Program-made: the position numbers and the translations under genes
In this document: in pieces, positions 33,848 to 43,709 of the stretch
How positions within the stretch are numbered: position 1 is the first letter of the stretch
Layout of the letters: each line of letters begins with the position of its first letter
Assembly (NCBI RefSeq): GCF_001570725.1
Contig: NZ_BCNV01000005.1
Coordinates: 682,001 to 746,000, forward strand
Length of the DNA stretch: 64,000 nt
Reading direction: 5' to 3'
DNA from: Paenibacillus amylolyticus
GTDB lineage: Bacteria; Bacillota; Bacilli; Paenibacillales; Paenibacillaceae
The notes under the pieces: generated by a model
Database searches by the model: none
What the model saw: only the letters and a program-made list of their open reading frames with translations
What the model was told of the DNA's origin: nothing

Positions 33848-36800
33848 GTGAGTATAAAAGGAATGATCCGCAAGGGGATCATCGGATTGTTAATTGTATT
33901 ATTGACTACGCAAGGTTGGTATAGCGGTTTGGGGTGGAAAGAAAATACTGCATATGCAGATGACGATTTAACTGGCTTGGGGATTGAGTCATCTATTCCA
34001 GCATTAGGTGCTCGAAACGTTGATAGTACATTACCGTTTAATCTTGTATTCAAGAAGCCGGTAAGAAAAGTTGCAAGTACGTTAGAGCACATATCCATAT
34101 ACAGATTACCGGAGAACAAGCTGGTTGCAGAAGTTCCTGTGAATTCTGCAGTAAATGTTATAGCTGACTCTGCTGGTACTCCGGATGTAGGAAAAACGAT
34201 CACTTTTCAGTTAAACGAAGCATTAAAAGGTGGGCACTATGCCATTCGAATCGGAGCGAAATCCTTTGAATATGGAGATAATGAACCTTTTGATGGCTTA
34301 AATGAAGAAGCTTGGTCATTCTATACCTTGGGACTAGGGGCTACGACTATAAATTCCTTATTCCCAATTAACGGTGCAGTTTCTGTTACTCGTGATTCAA
34401 ATTTACAAGTAACTTTTAGCAATCCAATTGATGCTGGTGTGGGAGAAATCGTAATTTACGAAGGGGGCGTTGAGTTTGAGCAATATGACATGGCTCTACC
34501 ACAGTCTCGTGTCGTGATTAGCGGCAATACGCTTACAATTGATCCCGTAAAAAGTTTTTCTAATAATGCTACATACTCAGTTGACATAGATCAGGGAGCC
34601 TTAAGGGACAAGACAGGTAATGATGTCGTTGGAACAGGAATTAACGGATGGCAGTTTACAGTTTTTCAATCAGATCCAACTTCTGTAGTTGTTTCTTCTC
34701 TATCACCATCAAACGGAGCGAGTGGAGTCGCGCTGACAGGAGAGCTAACAGTTACATTCAACAAAGAACTCGACACTCGCTATCCAGGATCAGTAACGCT
34801 GAGAAATGCGAGTGGAGCAGTAATTGCAACAACTACAGCAGTGAACAGCTCGAATAATCGACAGCTGCGAATCACTCCATTAAGCAGCTTGACGAGTAAT
34901 ACCAGCTATACCGTGGACATTGCTGGGGGCGTGTTACGAGACAAATTGGGCAATCTGTATACAGGGCTTAACGGAGCAACCTCGTGGACATTCCGTACAC
35001 TAACGTTAGATCGAACTGCTCCCGTTCTCAAAACTTCCAAAATGTACAGTAATAACATCATTCGTCTGACCTATGACAAGTTGCTCTCAAGTCTGGATCC
35101 GCTGCCTTCCAGTTTCTCCGTTACTGTTAATGGGGAGTCACGTAGTGTATCTACATCTTATGTGTCCGGAGATAGTGTTTACGTTGTTCTAGATACAGGT
35201 GTAGCAGTAGGACAAGTGGTTCGCATTGGATACTCACCTGGATCGTCAACGCGCAAAATTCAGGATTTATCTCTGAATTCCGCAGCTGCTTTCGGAGCCA
35301 GAGACGTGGAGAACAGTCTGGAATCAATCATGTCCAAACCTAGAGAAGGCAGCGTCTATAATAGTACGATCAATCTCTATTATCCTGAGACCGTATATAT
35401 TAACTCTAGTGAAGCATATAAACAATTCAGCGTGACTGCGGATGGAACGTCTGTGGGTGTAAGTAGCATGTCTACCAACAACAGTTCACTTGTTACTCTG
35501 AACCTTAGTCGTTCGATTACGAATGGTGAAGTCGTCCGCGTATCTTATCAGCCGGGTGAATGGGCTGTAAAGGATAGTCGCGGTCAAGCGCTTGCCGGAT
35601 TTAGCGAATTTTACGTTCGTAATAGTATTGACACGAAGAACCCAGAGTTCCAAAGCGCTGAGGTCAGCGGCAGTAAACTGTGGATTCGCTACAACGAACC
35701 ACTAAGTAGATCAAATAAACCTTTGAAAAGTCAGTATTCGGTATTGGTAGACGGGAAAGCTGTGTTTGTTAATGATTCGGAAATTGAAGATGATGTCGTG
35801 ACACTGACATTGGCCTCGCCGGTTACAAGCACACAGACTGTGACGCTATCTTACGTTCCTGGAACGAGCCGTCTAACGGACCTAAACGGAAACCCCGCGG
35901 GATACTTGAATTTAACCCCCGTGACGTACACATATGGAAATGGAACGATCCTGTCAGGTGTGTTACAAGGAGACACGATACTTATTAACTTCCGTAATGC
36001 TTTAAAGGCAGAATCTGCATTAAGTCCAGCTCAGTTCAGTGTACAGATTGGAAATAATAACGTAGCTGTTAGCTCTGCATCGGCATCCGGCTCAGTTGTT
36101 ACTTTAAAATTGCCAGCTGCTGCATCTGCAGGACAAACAGGAAACGTTAGTTATACACCAGGTGCAGTTTCGCTTAGGGATACTCTTAATACTGAAGTAG
36201 TGGCGTTTGGTCCACTGACATTGCAAGTAAAAGAGTTAAATACATCTACACCAACTACTCCATTGGAGGGGCGTCCTTCATGGATCAGTGAAGTAGGTGC
36301 AGCTGAGTCCGGTTTTGGACAATCAATGTATATTATGAATAGTGATACAGCTACTGTTGAGACTTTAACTTCACGGAACAATCGTTCAACACGGCAGTTT
36401 ACCATCGATGAGACCAAGCTTGCCCAAGCATTTGAATATGCGTATTCAAGCGGGAAACTAAACCAACCCATCATGTTTGAAGTTCCAGAGAGTGAAGCAA
36501 CAGCTTCGGTGGGAATCCCGTTTCACACGCTCTCTCGGATAGCTGCAACTTATCGGACGGGTTCATTTGGCATTAAATATAGTGATAGTGTCTGGCTCGT
36601 GCCCTTGTCGCAACTGGAAGTTGTGGCTATGGGACAAAGTGCAGGGATAACAACAGCCCCCGGTACTGCCATATTATATGTACAGTTAGAGGCTGTTCCT
36701 ATATTCTCCTTAGGAACGTTAGAGTATATGCTAACAAGTTCGAACGCTCAGCGACTGGCTAACGTGACAGAAGTTCATATTGAGCTCTATAACGGAAATA

Positions 36801-37567
36801 CTGGGCAAACTGTAGAGCAGAATATCAAAAGTCAGTTTTGGATGCAACTTCCTGGAAACACGTCAACAGTCTTATCCGGATTCACTGCTGTTGATCCGAA
36901 CACACAGACGTTATCCTATGTACCAACAACTTTCAGAACTACGACATCTGGAATGGTTGCTAGAGGTAAATTAAACGGTAATCAGATCGTAGCCCCAGTG
37001 ACTCATTTGGTAAGCTTCCCGAATGCAAAACCATGGGCACGAGATGCTATTACAGAGTTGGCCTCTAAGTGGATCATAAGTGCTGATAACCTTACTGCAT
37101 TTAAGCCAGATGTGAAGATTACTAGAGCAGAGTTTGCTGAGTTGGTTGCCAAAGGATTAGGGCTGAAAGGCAATCGTGCAGCTGCACAACAATTCAGAGA
37201 TTTGAATGCAAACAGTTCAACTTATGCATATATAGGCGCTGCAGTGGAGGCGAAAATTATTGAGGGTGTTGGCGATAATAAATTCCAACCTAATAGATTC
37301 ATCACCCGGGAACAAATGGCCATTATGCTGATGAGAGCAATGAATTACGCTGGGCAATCAGCAACGCTTCAACTGTCAGTGAAGGAAACCTTATCTAAAT
37401 TCACAGATGAGAAATCTATTAAATCCAAGGATATTGTTGCCAAAGCAGTACAGACAGAAATTATTAATGGTGTGTCGGATACAGAATTTAAGCCGCTGGC
37501 ACATGCAACAAGAGCTCAGGCAGCAGTCATGCTAAAACGCATGCTCAATAGAATTGGTTATCTGTAA
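33848..37567 (+). CDS. Secreted protein with Big_5/SwmB-type repeats and C-terminal SLH domains
   Basis: From GTG 33848 (AGGAGGA at 33834-33840, 7 bases upstream) the product has 1239 residues. A signal peptide ends near NTAYA (about residue 38). Three Big_5-like domains follow (SLFPINGAVSVTRDSNLQV, LSPSNGASGVALTGELTVTF), then about four SwmB-like repeats each ending in a VxxSYxPG phrase (VVRIGYSPGSS, VVRVSYQPGEW, VTLSYVPGTS, GNVSYTPGAV). Residues from about 1060 are three SLH domains (FKPDVKITRAEFAELVAKGL, KFQPNRFITREQMAIMLMRA). It should be bound to the pyruvylated wall polymer; adhesion or S-layer roles are possible but not shown. Upstream in-frame codons from 33758 lack a ribosome binding site. 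Confidence 0.87.
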   Translation: MSIKGMIRKGIIGLLIVLLTTQGWYSGLGWKENTAYADDDLTGLGIESSIPALGARNVDSTLPFNLVFKKPVRKVASTLEHISIYRLPENKLVAEVPVNSAVNVIADSAGTPDVGKTITFQLNEALKGGHYAIRIGAKSFEYGDNEPFDGLNEEAWSFYTLGLGATTINSLFPINGAVSVTRDSNLQVTFSNPIDAGVGEIVIYEGGVEFEQYDMALPQSRVVISGNTLTIDPVKSFSNNATYSVDIDQGALRDKTGNDVVGTGINGWQFTVFQSDPTSVVVSSLSPSNGASGVALTGELTVTFNKELDTRYPGSVTLRNASGAVIATTTAVNSSNNRQLRITPLSSLTSNTSYTVDIAGGVLRDKLGNLYTGLNGATSWTFRTLTLDRTAPVLKTSKMYSNNIIRLTYDKLLSSLDPLPSSFSVTVNGESRSVSTSYVSGDSVYVVLDTGVAVGQVVRIGYSPGSSTRKIQDLSLNSAAAFGARDVENSLESIMSKPREGSVYNSTINLYYPETVYINSSEAYKQFSVTADGTSVGVSSMSTNNSSLVTLNLSRSITNGEVVRVSYQPGEWAVKDSRGQALAGFSEFYVRNSIDTKNPEFQSAEVSGSKLWIRYNEPLSRSNKPLKSQYSVLVDGKAVFVNDSEIEDDVVTLTLASPVTSTQTVTLSYVPGTSRLTDLNGNPAGYLNLTPVTYTYGNGTILSGVLQGDTILINFRNALKAESALSPAQFSVQIGNNNVAVSSASASGSVVTLKLPAAASAGQTGNVSYTPGAVSLRDTLNTEVVAFGPLTLQVKELNTSTPTTPLEGRPSWISEVGAAESGFGQSMYIMNSDTATVETLTSRNNRSTRQFTIDETKLAQAFEYAYSSGKLNQPIMFEVPESEATASVGIPFHTLSRIAATYRTGSFGIKYSDSVWLVPLSQLEVVAMGQSAGITTAPGTAILYVQLEAVPIFSLGTLEYMLTSSNAQRLANVTEVHIELYNGNTGQTVEQNIKSQFWMQLPGNTSTVLSGFTAVDPNTQTLSYVPTTFRTTTSGMVARGKLNGNQIVAPVTHLVSFPNAKPWARDAITELASKWIISADNLTAFKPDVKITRAEFAELVAKGLGLKGNRAAAQQFRDLNANSSTYAYIGAAVEAKIIEGVGDNKFQPNRFITREQMAIMLMRAMNYAGQSATLQLSVKETLSKFTDEKSIKSKDIVAKAVQTEIINGVSDTEFKPLAHATRAQAAVMLKRMLNRIGYL

Positions 37568-37604
37568 ACGGTAATCTAAAGACATGATCATTGTTAGGTA
37601 TTTA

Positions 37605-37648
37605 AGAAGCACATCAGCCGAATTACTCAGGCTGATGTGCTTCTTTTT
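37605..37648 (+). terminator. Terminator after the third SLH gene
   Basis: Perfect 15-bp stem AGAAGCACATCAGCC (37605-37619) with GGCTGATGTGCTTCT (37630-37644), 10-base loop, then T residues. Confidence 0.95.
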
Positions 37649-37826
37649 ATATAAACCTCATATGAATGAACGGAATATTACATCCGCGATATGAAAGTGT
37701 GCTATTTTCAAAATCTATGCATGCTAATATAGGGGACAAACGTAACTTTTTCCACAAAAAGCAGTCTATTAATAGAAGAGTATACTAGAGATCTCGCTAT
37801 CTGCTGCCTACTTGGCAGTGTTCGTG

Positions 37827-40592
37827 ATGTCTAAGATTGATATACAAGATGGGAGAGACGTTTCAGACATGCTGGGGAAACATGGGAAACAGCTGGAAGA
37901 CGTTAAGGGCAGTAAGGTGAAGAAATGGGCGATTGTAACGCTGGCGGGTGTGATCTGGATTGCACCGGTGATGAGCACAGGCGGACAGATGTGGTCAGGT
38001 ACTTCGTGGCAATCAGTAGCCGCAGCAGCATCTACGAATACAAGCAAGTTAAGTGAAGAAATTCTGACTTCGGGTGCGAAGCTCATGAAATACAGATATA
38101 CAACAACACGTTCTGGTTCCAAGGTCAACGTACTGGCGGATGTAATCCAGGTGGATCTGCAGAACCCGTATGTAAAGCTGGATGTGATGACAGGCAAGGG
38201 CGGTAATCTGAATAGCAAACAGAGCACAGGTGCCATGGCTAAGGAAAATGGTGCAGTAGCCGCTGTGAATGGCGATTACTTCAATGTATCCGGGGAGCTC
38301 GCGCCCATTGGTGGACAGGTCTCCGATGGCGTACTGGTTTCCACACCTTCCGAACTGTCAGGTATGTATGCCCTCACGGTAACCAAGGATGGCAAGCCGA
38401 TGATCGACGAGTATTCCTTTGATGGGACTGTAAAGGCGCAGGATGGTTCAACCTTCGTTTTGCGTGGGATAAATAAAGAGGATTATACGGTAGAGTCGGG
38501 TGCGGTGAAATATAGTCATGCCAACTCGATGTATATTTATACACCTGCCTGGACGTCTACTAAACGTCCGAATGACCCTTCCACAACGCCGACAGAGGTT
38601 CTCGTGCAGAACGGAGTCATTACCCAAATCTCGGATAAAAAAGCGTTAAACATGACGGTGCCGCAGGATGGGTACATTTTGCGTGCGCATGGAACAGCGG
38701 CGACATGGATCATGAGCCATCTATCCGTTGGGCAAACCTTGGATGCGGATTACAAGCTGAAAGCTAAAACAACCGGGCAATCGGTCGATCCAAGTAATCT
38801 GGAGATGATGATTGGCGGTCATACCATTTTGGTGAATGGTGGTAAGGCAGCTTCCTTTTCCCGTGATATCGCTGCGTCCGGCATTGGTGGTATTCGTGCA
38901 AGAACGGCAGTAGGATACTCCCAGGATGGTCGGTATGTCTACATCATTGCAGCGGAGAAAAACAGTAACAGCAGCGGAATGTCGCTGACGGAACTGCAAT
39001 CCTTTATGACCAGTGTGGGTGTCTGGAAAGGCATGAACCTGGACGGAGGCGGCTCCACAACCATGGTAACACGTCCGTTAGGTGAGCAAACCGCTGGTCT
39101 GACGTTCAACACAGAGTATGGTACCGAGCAACGTCAGGTTGTAAACACGCTGGGTGTGTTCTCTACGGCTCCTGTAGGTAAACTGAAGGGCTTTGCCGTG
39201 AGTGGCAGCCAAACGTTGCTGGTGGGGCAAGAGGGCAAGTACACAGCCAAAGGATATGACACCTACTACAACCCAATCGCAACAGGCGATATCAGCATGT
39301 CCTGGAAGTCCAGCAACAACGGCATCGTAAGTGTCAGCAACGGCACGATCAAAGGTGTGAAGCCAGGTACAGCAACCTTGACCGCAACGAGCAATGGAGC
39401 TTCGTCCTCCATTAAAGTATCGGTATTGGGTGGAAGTGAACTGGCTTCCCTGACAGCAGGATCGGGTCTGGGTTCGCTCAAGGCGGGTACAACGATGTCC
39501 ATTCCGGTAACGGCAACAACGAAGAGCGGACAAAGTGTTACGGTTCCGGCGGACTCGCTGTCATGGGAATTTATCGGGTTCAAGGGTAAAGTGACTGCTG
39601 ACCAACTTACCGTATCTTCCGTTAATTCTGGTGCACAAGTGGGATATGCGATTGGTCGTTATGATGGTTACAGCACAGTCGTGGTCCTCTCGGCTTCTGC
39701 AAGCGAAACGATCTGGGAGAACTTTGAAAATGTGAATTACCCGATCAACTTCACAACGAACGCAGCGGGTGTAACTGGTTCAGCAACCGTTACTGCAGGA
39801 ACAGGTGAGAAAGCCGGTTCCAATGTACTGCAACTCGGTTATGATATGACAGCTGGAACAGGCAAAATGTACGCTTATGCACAACTGAATGGTTCTACTG
39901 GCAGAGAGGTATCTGCTGCAGCTACATCGATGTCGATTGATGTTATGGGAGATAAGAGCCTGAACTGGCTGCGCGCTGAATTCACGGATGCCAATGGCAA
40001 AACGGTATATGCCGATCTCGCCAAAGCGATTGACTGGAACGGGTGGAAGAAGCTGAGCGTAGACCTGAACGGACTGAACATCGCCTATCCGGCGAAGCTG
40101 AAGCGGGTCTATGTGGTGAACGTGGAGGAAGGTCAGGATGAGCGTGCGAAGACAGGTACGGTTGCTTTTGACAACATCGCATTTACGATGCCTTCCAAGT
40201 CCAGTGAAGTTGGGTTGCCTACGGGTACAGCCTCGCTTGTGCTCGGACAGAAATCGATGACGGTGAATGGAACGAAAAAAGCCATTGATGCAGCACCAGT
40301 TCTGAAAAATGGTACGACGTATGTGCCAATCAAACATGTTTTGGATGCTTTTGGTGGTCAGGCGAGTTGGGATAGCAAAAATCAGCGGATCACGGTATTA
40401 CGGGGTGGCAAGTTGATTGATCTGGTTGTAGGACAGAAAGAATTCATTCTGAATGGGAAAAGACAGAGCGCAACTGTTGCACCATACGTAACGGGTGGTA
40501 GGACTTTAGTCCCGCTTAGACTCGTTTCCGAGCAACTTGGACTGACTGTAAAATGGGAACAGAAAACGAAGACCGTTACCATCTCATCGTGA
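37827..40592 (+). CDS. Phosphodiester glycosidase (NAGPA domain) with Big_2 and copper-amine-oxidase-N-like repeats
   Basis: Exported enzyme expected to cleave a sugar-phosphate diester, the activity of the NAGPA family; bacterial members are thought to act on wall polymers. The 921 residues contain a hydrophobic export signal at about 34-55, the NAGPA domain at about 85-450 (AAVNGDYFNVSGELAPIGGQ, MNLDGGGSTTMV), a Big_2-like domain near 455-540 (SVSNGTIKGVKPGTATLTA), a carbohydrate-binding-like region, and two C-terminal copper-amine-oxidase-N repeats (TYVPIKHVLDAFGGQASW, TLVPLRLVSEQLGLTVKW). The start is uncertain: no clear Shine-Dalgarno precedes ATG 37827, and TTG/GTG codons at 37812-37824 or ATG 37869 are alternatives. 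Confidence 0.85.
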   Translation: MSKIDIQDGRDVSDMLGKHGKQLEDVKGSKVKKWAIVTLAGVIWIAPVMSTGGQMWSGTSWQSVAAAASTNTSKLSEEILTSGAKLMKYRYTTTRSGSKVNVLADVIQVDLQNPYVKLDVMTGKGGNLNSKQSTGAMAKENGAVAAVNGDYFNVSGELAPIGGQVSDGVLVSTPSELSGMYALTVTKDGKPMIDEYSFDGTVKAQDGSTFVLRGINKEDYTVESGAVKYSHANSMYIYTPAWTSTKRPNDPSTTPTEVLVQNGVITQISDKKALNMTVPQDGYILRAHGTAATWIMSHLSVGQTLDADYKLKAKTTGQSVDPSNLEMMIGGHTILVNGGKAASFSRDIAASGIGGIRARTAVGYSQDGRYVYIIAAEKNSNSSGMSLTELQSFMTSVGVWKGMNLDGGGSTTMVTRPLGEQTAGLTFNTEYGTEQRQVVNTLGVFSTAPVGKLKGFAVSGSQTLLVGQEGKYTAKGYDTYYNPIATGDISMSWKSSNNGIVSVSNGTIKGVKPGTATLTATSNGASSSIKVSVLGGSELASLTAGSGLGSLKAGTTMSIPVTATTKSGQSVTVPADSLSWEFIGFKGKVTADQLTVSSVNSGAQVGYAIGRYDGYSTVVVLSASASETIWENFENVNYPINFTTNAAGVTGSATVTAGTGEKAGSNVLQLGYDMTAGTGKMYAYAQLNGSTGREVSAAATSMSIDVMGDKSLNWLRAEFTDANGKTVYADLAKAIDWNGWKKLSVDLNGLNIAYPAKLKRVYVVNVEEGQDERAKTGTVAFDNIAFTMPSKSSEVGLPTGTASLVLGQKSMTVNGTKKAIDAAPVLKNGTTYVPIKHVLDAFGGQASWDSKNQRITVLRGGKLIDLVVGQKEFILNGKRQSATVAPYVTGGRTLVPLRLVSEQLGLTVKWEQKTKTVTISS

Positions 40593-40603
40593 TATGGTAT
40601 GAT
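40576..40603 (+). promoter_or_regulatory. Candidate promoter of degS-degU
   Basis: TTACCA (40576-40581), 16-base spacer, TATGAT (40598-40603), overlapping the end of the glycosidase gene. Moderate match only. Confidence 0.4.
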
Positions 40604-40639
40604 ATATACCGGAAACGATAGAAATGGAGTCGAACAAAC

Positions 40640-41800
40640 GTGGATTTACAAGCCGATGCCATAGACCGCGTCATTAAAAACGCCATACAAGTCATGGAAA
40701 ACAGCAAATATCAAATGTTCGAGATCATGGACGCGACTCGCGATGAGCTGAAAACACTCAACGAGGAGCTAAAGTCGGTGTTGAAGGAGACGGCGGAAAC
40801 GATCGAGAAAGTAGATCAATTGGAGCTGAACTACCGCCGTTCCCGGATCCGGCTGACCGAGGTTAGCCGTGACTTTGTCCGTTATTCCGAGCATGATATC
40901 AAGCAGGCGTATGAGAAAGCAACACAGCTGCAGCTGGATCTGATGATTTATCGTGAGAAGGAAATGTATCTGAAGGCCCGTCGGGATGACCTACAGAAGC
41001 GTGCCAAAAATGTGGAAGCTTCTGTGGAGCGTGCCGAGACCATCGGTTCGCAGATGGGTGTTGTACTCGAATACCTGTCAGGTGAACTGGGTCAAGTGAC
41101 CCGGATCATCGAATCTGCCAAAAATCGACAAATGATTGGTTTGAAAATAATTTTGGCCCAGGAAGAAGAGCGGAAACGTATTGCTCGTGAGATTCATGAC
41201 GGGCCTGCGCAGATGCTCGCCAATCTAGTGCTTAGGACGGAAATTGTAGAAAGAATGCTCATTAAGCAGGATTTTAAGATGGTCCAGGCCGAAATAGTAG
41301 ATTTGAAAGGCCAGGTTCGTTCCAGTCTTGAAGAAATGAGAAAAGTTATTTTCAATCTGCGTCCTATGGCACTGGATGATCTGGGACTGATTCCAACGCT
41401 TCGGAAGTACGTGCAGGATTTTGAGGTAAAAACGAAAATCCGGTCGCTTTTTGAAACAAGAGGTAAAGAACACCGTTTATCTTCTGCGATGGAGGCAGCG
41501 ATCTACCGCCTCGTGCAGGAAGGTCTGTCGAATGCTGCAAAGCATGCTTATCCCACTTATGTTGTAGTGGAAATTACATACCAGGCTCAGCTCGTCAAGA
41601 TTGTCGTTCAGGACAATGGGCTTGGGTTCAAACCGGAGCTTCTTGCGAAGAAAAGCAAGGATCATAGCCACTTCGGTCTGATTGGGATGAGAGAGCGGGT
41701 TGAACTGTTAGAAGGAAGAATAGAGATTGAATCCGGAGAAAATCAAGGAACCAAAATAGTGATTCATATCCCGACAAACGTGGATAAGGGAAAGGAGTAG
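40640..41800 (+). CDS. degS: Sensor histidine kinase DegS
   Basis: Cytoplasmic histidine kinase that phosphorylates DegU. The 386 residues start with a long coiled-coil sensor region (about 30-165), with no membrane segment, as in B. subtilis DegS. The HisKA_3 dimerisation region contains EEERKRIAREIHDGPAQ with the phospho-acceptor His 186, and the ATPase domain contains LVQEGLSNAAKHA (N box), VQDNGLGF (G1) and FGLIGMRERVELLEG (G2). The GTG at 40640 follows TGGAG by 10 bases. degU starts 4 bases after the stop, so the two are translationally linked. Confidence 0.95.
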   Translation: MDLQADAIDRVIKNAIQVMENSKYQMFEIMDATRDELKTLNEELKSVLKETAETIEKVDQLELNYRRSRIRLTEVSRDFVRYSEHDIKQAYEKATQLQLDLMIYREKEMYLKARRDDLQKRAKNVEASVERAETIGSQMGVVLEYLSGELGQVTRIIESAKNRQMIGLKIILAQEEERKRIAREIHDGPAQMLANLVLRTEIVERMLIKQDFKMVQAEIVDLKGQVRSSLEEMRKVIFNLRPMALDDLGLIPTLRKYVQDFEVKTKIRSLFETRGKEHRLSSAMEAAIYRLVQEGLSNAAKHAYPTYVVVEITYQAQLVKIVVQDNGLGFKPELLAKKSKDHSHFGLIGMRERVELLEGRIEIESGENQGTKIVIHIPTNVDKGKE

Positions 41801-41804
41801 CAGG

Positions 41805-42530
41805 ATGATGGAAAACCGTGATACTGGTAAAGCGTCAATTAAAGTTCTATTGGCTGATGATCATCAGCTGTTCCGTGAGGGACTGAAACGCATTTTAAAT
41901 ATGGAGGACGACATTGAGGTCATCGGCGAATGCGGCGATGGTATTCAAGTGCTCGAATTCTGCAACCAGGATAAACCTGATATCGTGTTGATGGACATTA
42001 ACATGCCGATCGAAAACGGGGTTGAGGCAACAGAGAAATTGCGTGAGCTGTTCCCTGATGTCAAAGTGATTATCCTGTCCATTCATGATGATGAAAGTTA
42101 TGTATTTGAGACGCTTCGTAAAGGCGCTAACGGATACTTGCTGAAAGATATGGAGGCCGAGTCTCTGATCAATGCGATTCGTTCCGTGCATGAAGGACAT
42201 GCGTTCATTCATCCGAAAGTAACCGGCAAACTGATCATGCAGCTGCGTCGAATGACGTATCTTAATGAAACAGGGGCAATGAGTGAAGGAGCTTCGAAGG
42301 AAGCCGGTGTTAAATTTGTCGCTGGCGACAATAACCCGCTCACACGTCGTGAGGCTGAAGTGCTTCGCTTGATGGCAGAAGGTAAGAGCAATAAGATGAT
42401 TGGTGAATTCCTGTTCATCAGTGAAAAAACGGTAAAAAACCATGTCAGCAGTATTCTGCAGAAGATGGAAGTAGACGACCGTACACAAGCTGTTATCAAT
42501 TCGATCAAATATGGTTGGGTTACGCTCTAA
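41805..42530 (+). CDS. degU: Response regulator DegU
   Basis: Transcription factor of the NarL/LuxR class that in Bacillus controls exoenzymes, competence, biofilm and motility according to its phosphorylation state. The 241 residues hold a receiver domain with acidic pocket DD (18-19), phospho-Asp 64 in [11 protein letters not shown], and Lys 114 in GYLLKDM, then a LuxR-type helix-turn-helix at the C terminus ([38 protein letters not shown]). A linker of about 30 residues between the domains is Ser/Gly/Ala-rich. Its position between degS and the comF genes is the Bacillus order. Confidence 0.96.
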   Translation: MMENRDTGKASIKVLLADDHQLFREGLKRILNMEDDIEVIGECGDGIQVLEFCNQDKPDIVLMDINMPIENGVEATEKLRELFPDVKVIILSIHDDESYVFETLRKGANGYLLKDMEAESLINAIRSVHEGHAFIHPKVTGKLIMQLRRMTYLNETGAMSEGASKEAGVKFVAGDNNPLTRREAEVLRLMAEGKSNKMIGEFLFISEKTVKNHVSSILQKMEVDDRTQAVINSIKYGWVTL

Positions 42531-42886
42531 TACCTTATTTCTTTATAAAGCAGTATTTATATCGTAAGTCAGTCCATTGGTTGGTTCAACCTTGATGAAG
42601 TATAGATTGGTGTTCACTCGCGCCCTTTCCAGAATGTTGGATTGGTCTGCGGGTTAATGGACTTTATCACTGCAAACGAGCAAAGTGTAAGGTTGTGCGG
42701 AACATATGTTCAAGCTTAGGCGTGAATGAATGACCTGGCCTGTCTTTCTTCGTCCGGTGTCGATCAGAATGGAATATGAGTGATGGGAAATGCAAGTGTA
42801 ACCCTTCAGGAAGTACAGCATATACTTGTTGTATACAGGGATTTTCGCCATGGGTGAGCATGACCTTCCGAGGAGGTGCAGTTGCC
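42531..42886. other. Intergenic region after degU
   Basis: No clear terminator hairpin and no recognised RNA. An open frame reaches back to 42776 in phase with the next gene but has no ribosome binding site there. Confidence 0.4.
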
Positions 42887-43285
42887 ATGGTTGCTCATCT
42901 GACTATGATTCTGCTCATATACTTCCTGGCGGCAATGGCCGTTCATGCCATGCACCAGCGCTATCTTTCTCGTCCGGAATCTGAAGGTTTCGAGCAGATT
43001 CTGCTCATCCCTTCCAATCAGGCAGGGCGGATTGAAGGCATTGTAAGAGAACTTTGCCGGGAATTATTATACCGTGGAAAGAGCTTCAGACTAACCGTTG
43101 TCGCTGATCGTACAGAAGCGGAAACGATTACGATTATTGAAAAGCTTATGCAAAGGCAAGGATTGGAGACATCCTATCTGCCTGCTGTCCCTGCTGATAT
43201 TGAACGGGTAGCGCAGACCGATCACACGTTTCGCCTGATTGATTTGCGCGAGTCAGAGCATAAATCATCATGTGAACGGAAATAG
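42887..43285 (+). CDS. Hypothetical membrane-anchored protein
   Basis: A 132-residue protein not recognised. One N-terminal membrane segment (about 4-20, LTMILLIYFLAAMAVHAM) is followed by a cytoplasmic or outside domain of about 105 residues with QILLIPSNQAGRIEGIVREL and RLTVVADRTEAETITIIEKL, an alternating beta/alpha pattern. I chose ATG 42887 because AGGAGGTG at 42871-42878 is 8 bases upstream. It has a terminator of its own and lies between degU and comFA, where B. subtilis has yviA/degV. It is not DegV (no fatty-acid-binding signature and too short). Confidence 0.75.
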   Translation: MVAHLTMILLIYFLAAMAVHAMHQRYLSRPESEGFEQILLIPSNQAGRIEGIVRELCRELLYRGKSFRLTVVADRTEAETITIIEKLMQRQGLETSYLPAVPADIERVAQTDHTFRLIDLRESEHKSSCERK

Positions 43286-43315
43286 GATTAGCATTTCGCA
43301 GATCTACAGTGAAAA

Positions 43316-43344
43316 GATTACAGCAGAAGCTGTAGTCTTTTTTT
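43316..43344 (+). terminator. Terminator after the small membrane protein gene
   Basis: GATTACAGC (43316-43324) with GCTGTAGTC (43329-43337), one G-U pair, AGAA loop, then seven T. Confidence 0.9.
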
Positions 43345-43557
43345 GTAATTGTAGCCAAGTCTGCTTTTAAATTAAAAATGGGTTTTTATGCAATCTATGG
43401 TTATTGTCTGGGTACGATGAGTTCTTGATCACAGAAATAAGATTTTCGAAGTCAGAACTCTTAATTTAAAAGTATAGACGAACCAGATTGGAAAAAGTTT
43501 CGCAATTTTAAAGAAAGATTCTGGTTATTAGCAGAATTGTATGATGCATGACGAACC

Positions 43558-43586
43558 TTGTGATGTAGAGATTCAATTGGTATAGT
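43558..43586 (+). promoter_or_regulatory. Candidate promoter upstream of comFA
   Basis: TTGTGA (43558-43563), 17-base spacer, TATAGT (43581-43586). It lies between two terminators, so a transcript from here would meet the hairpin at 43628-43672 before comFA. The stretch 43345-43557 shows no gene. Confidence 0.45.
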
Positions 43587-43627
43587 AATGAGTAGATTAA
43601 TCATACGCAAGATTGAATATGGACATG

Positions 43628-43672
43628 AAGCACATGCTCCGGCGAACAGCCGGGTTGGCATGTGCTTTTTTT
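43628..43672 (+). terminator. Intrinsic terminator in the comFA leader
   Basis: AAGCACATGC (43628-43637) pairs with GCATGTGCTT (43658-43667), with an inner CCGGC/GCCGG stem (43639-43643 and 43649-43653), followed by seven T. No gene precedes it since the last terminator, so it may act as an attenuator for comFA or end a small RNA. Confidence 0.85.
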
Positions 43673-43709
43673 GCGTTCGGGAGAAAGTAGGTTGGAGGGA
43701 GGAGAGTAA

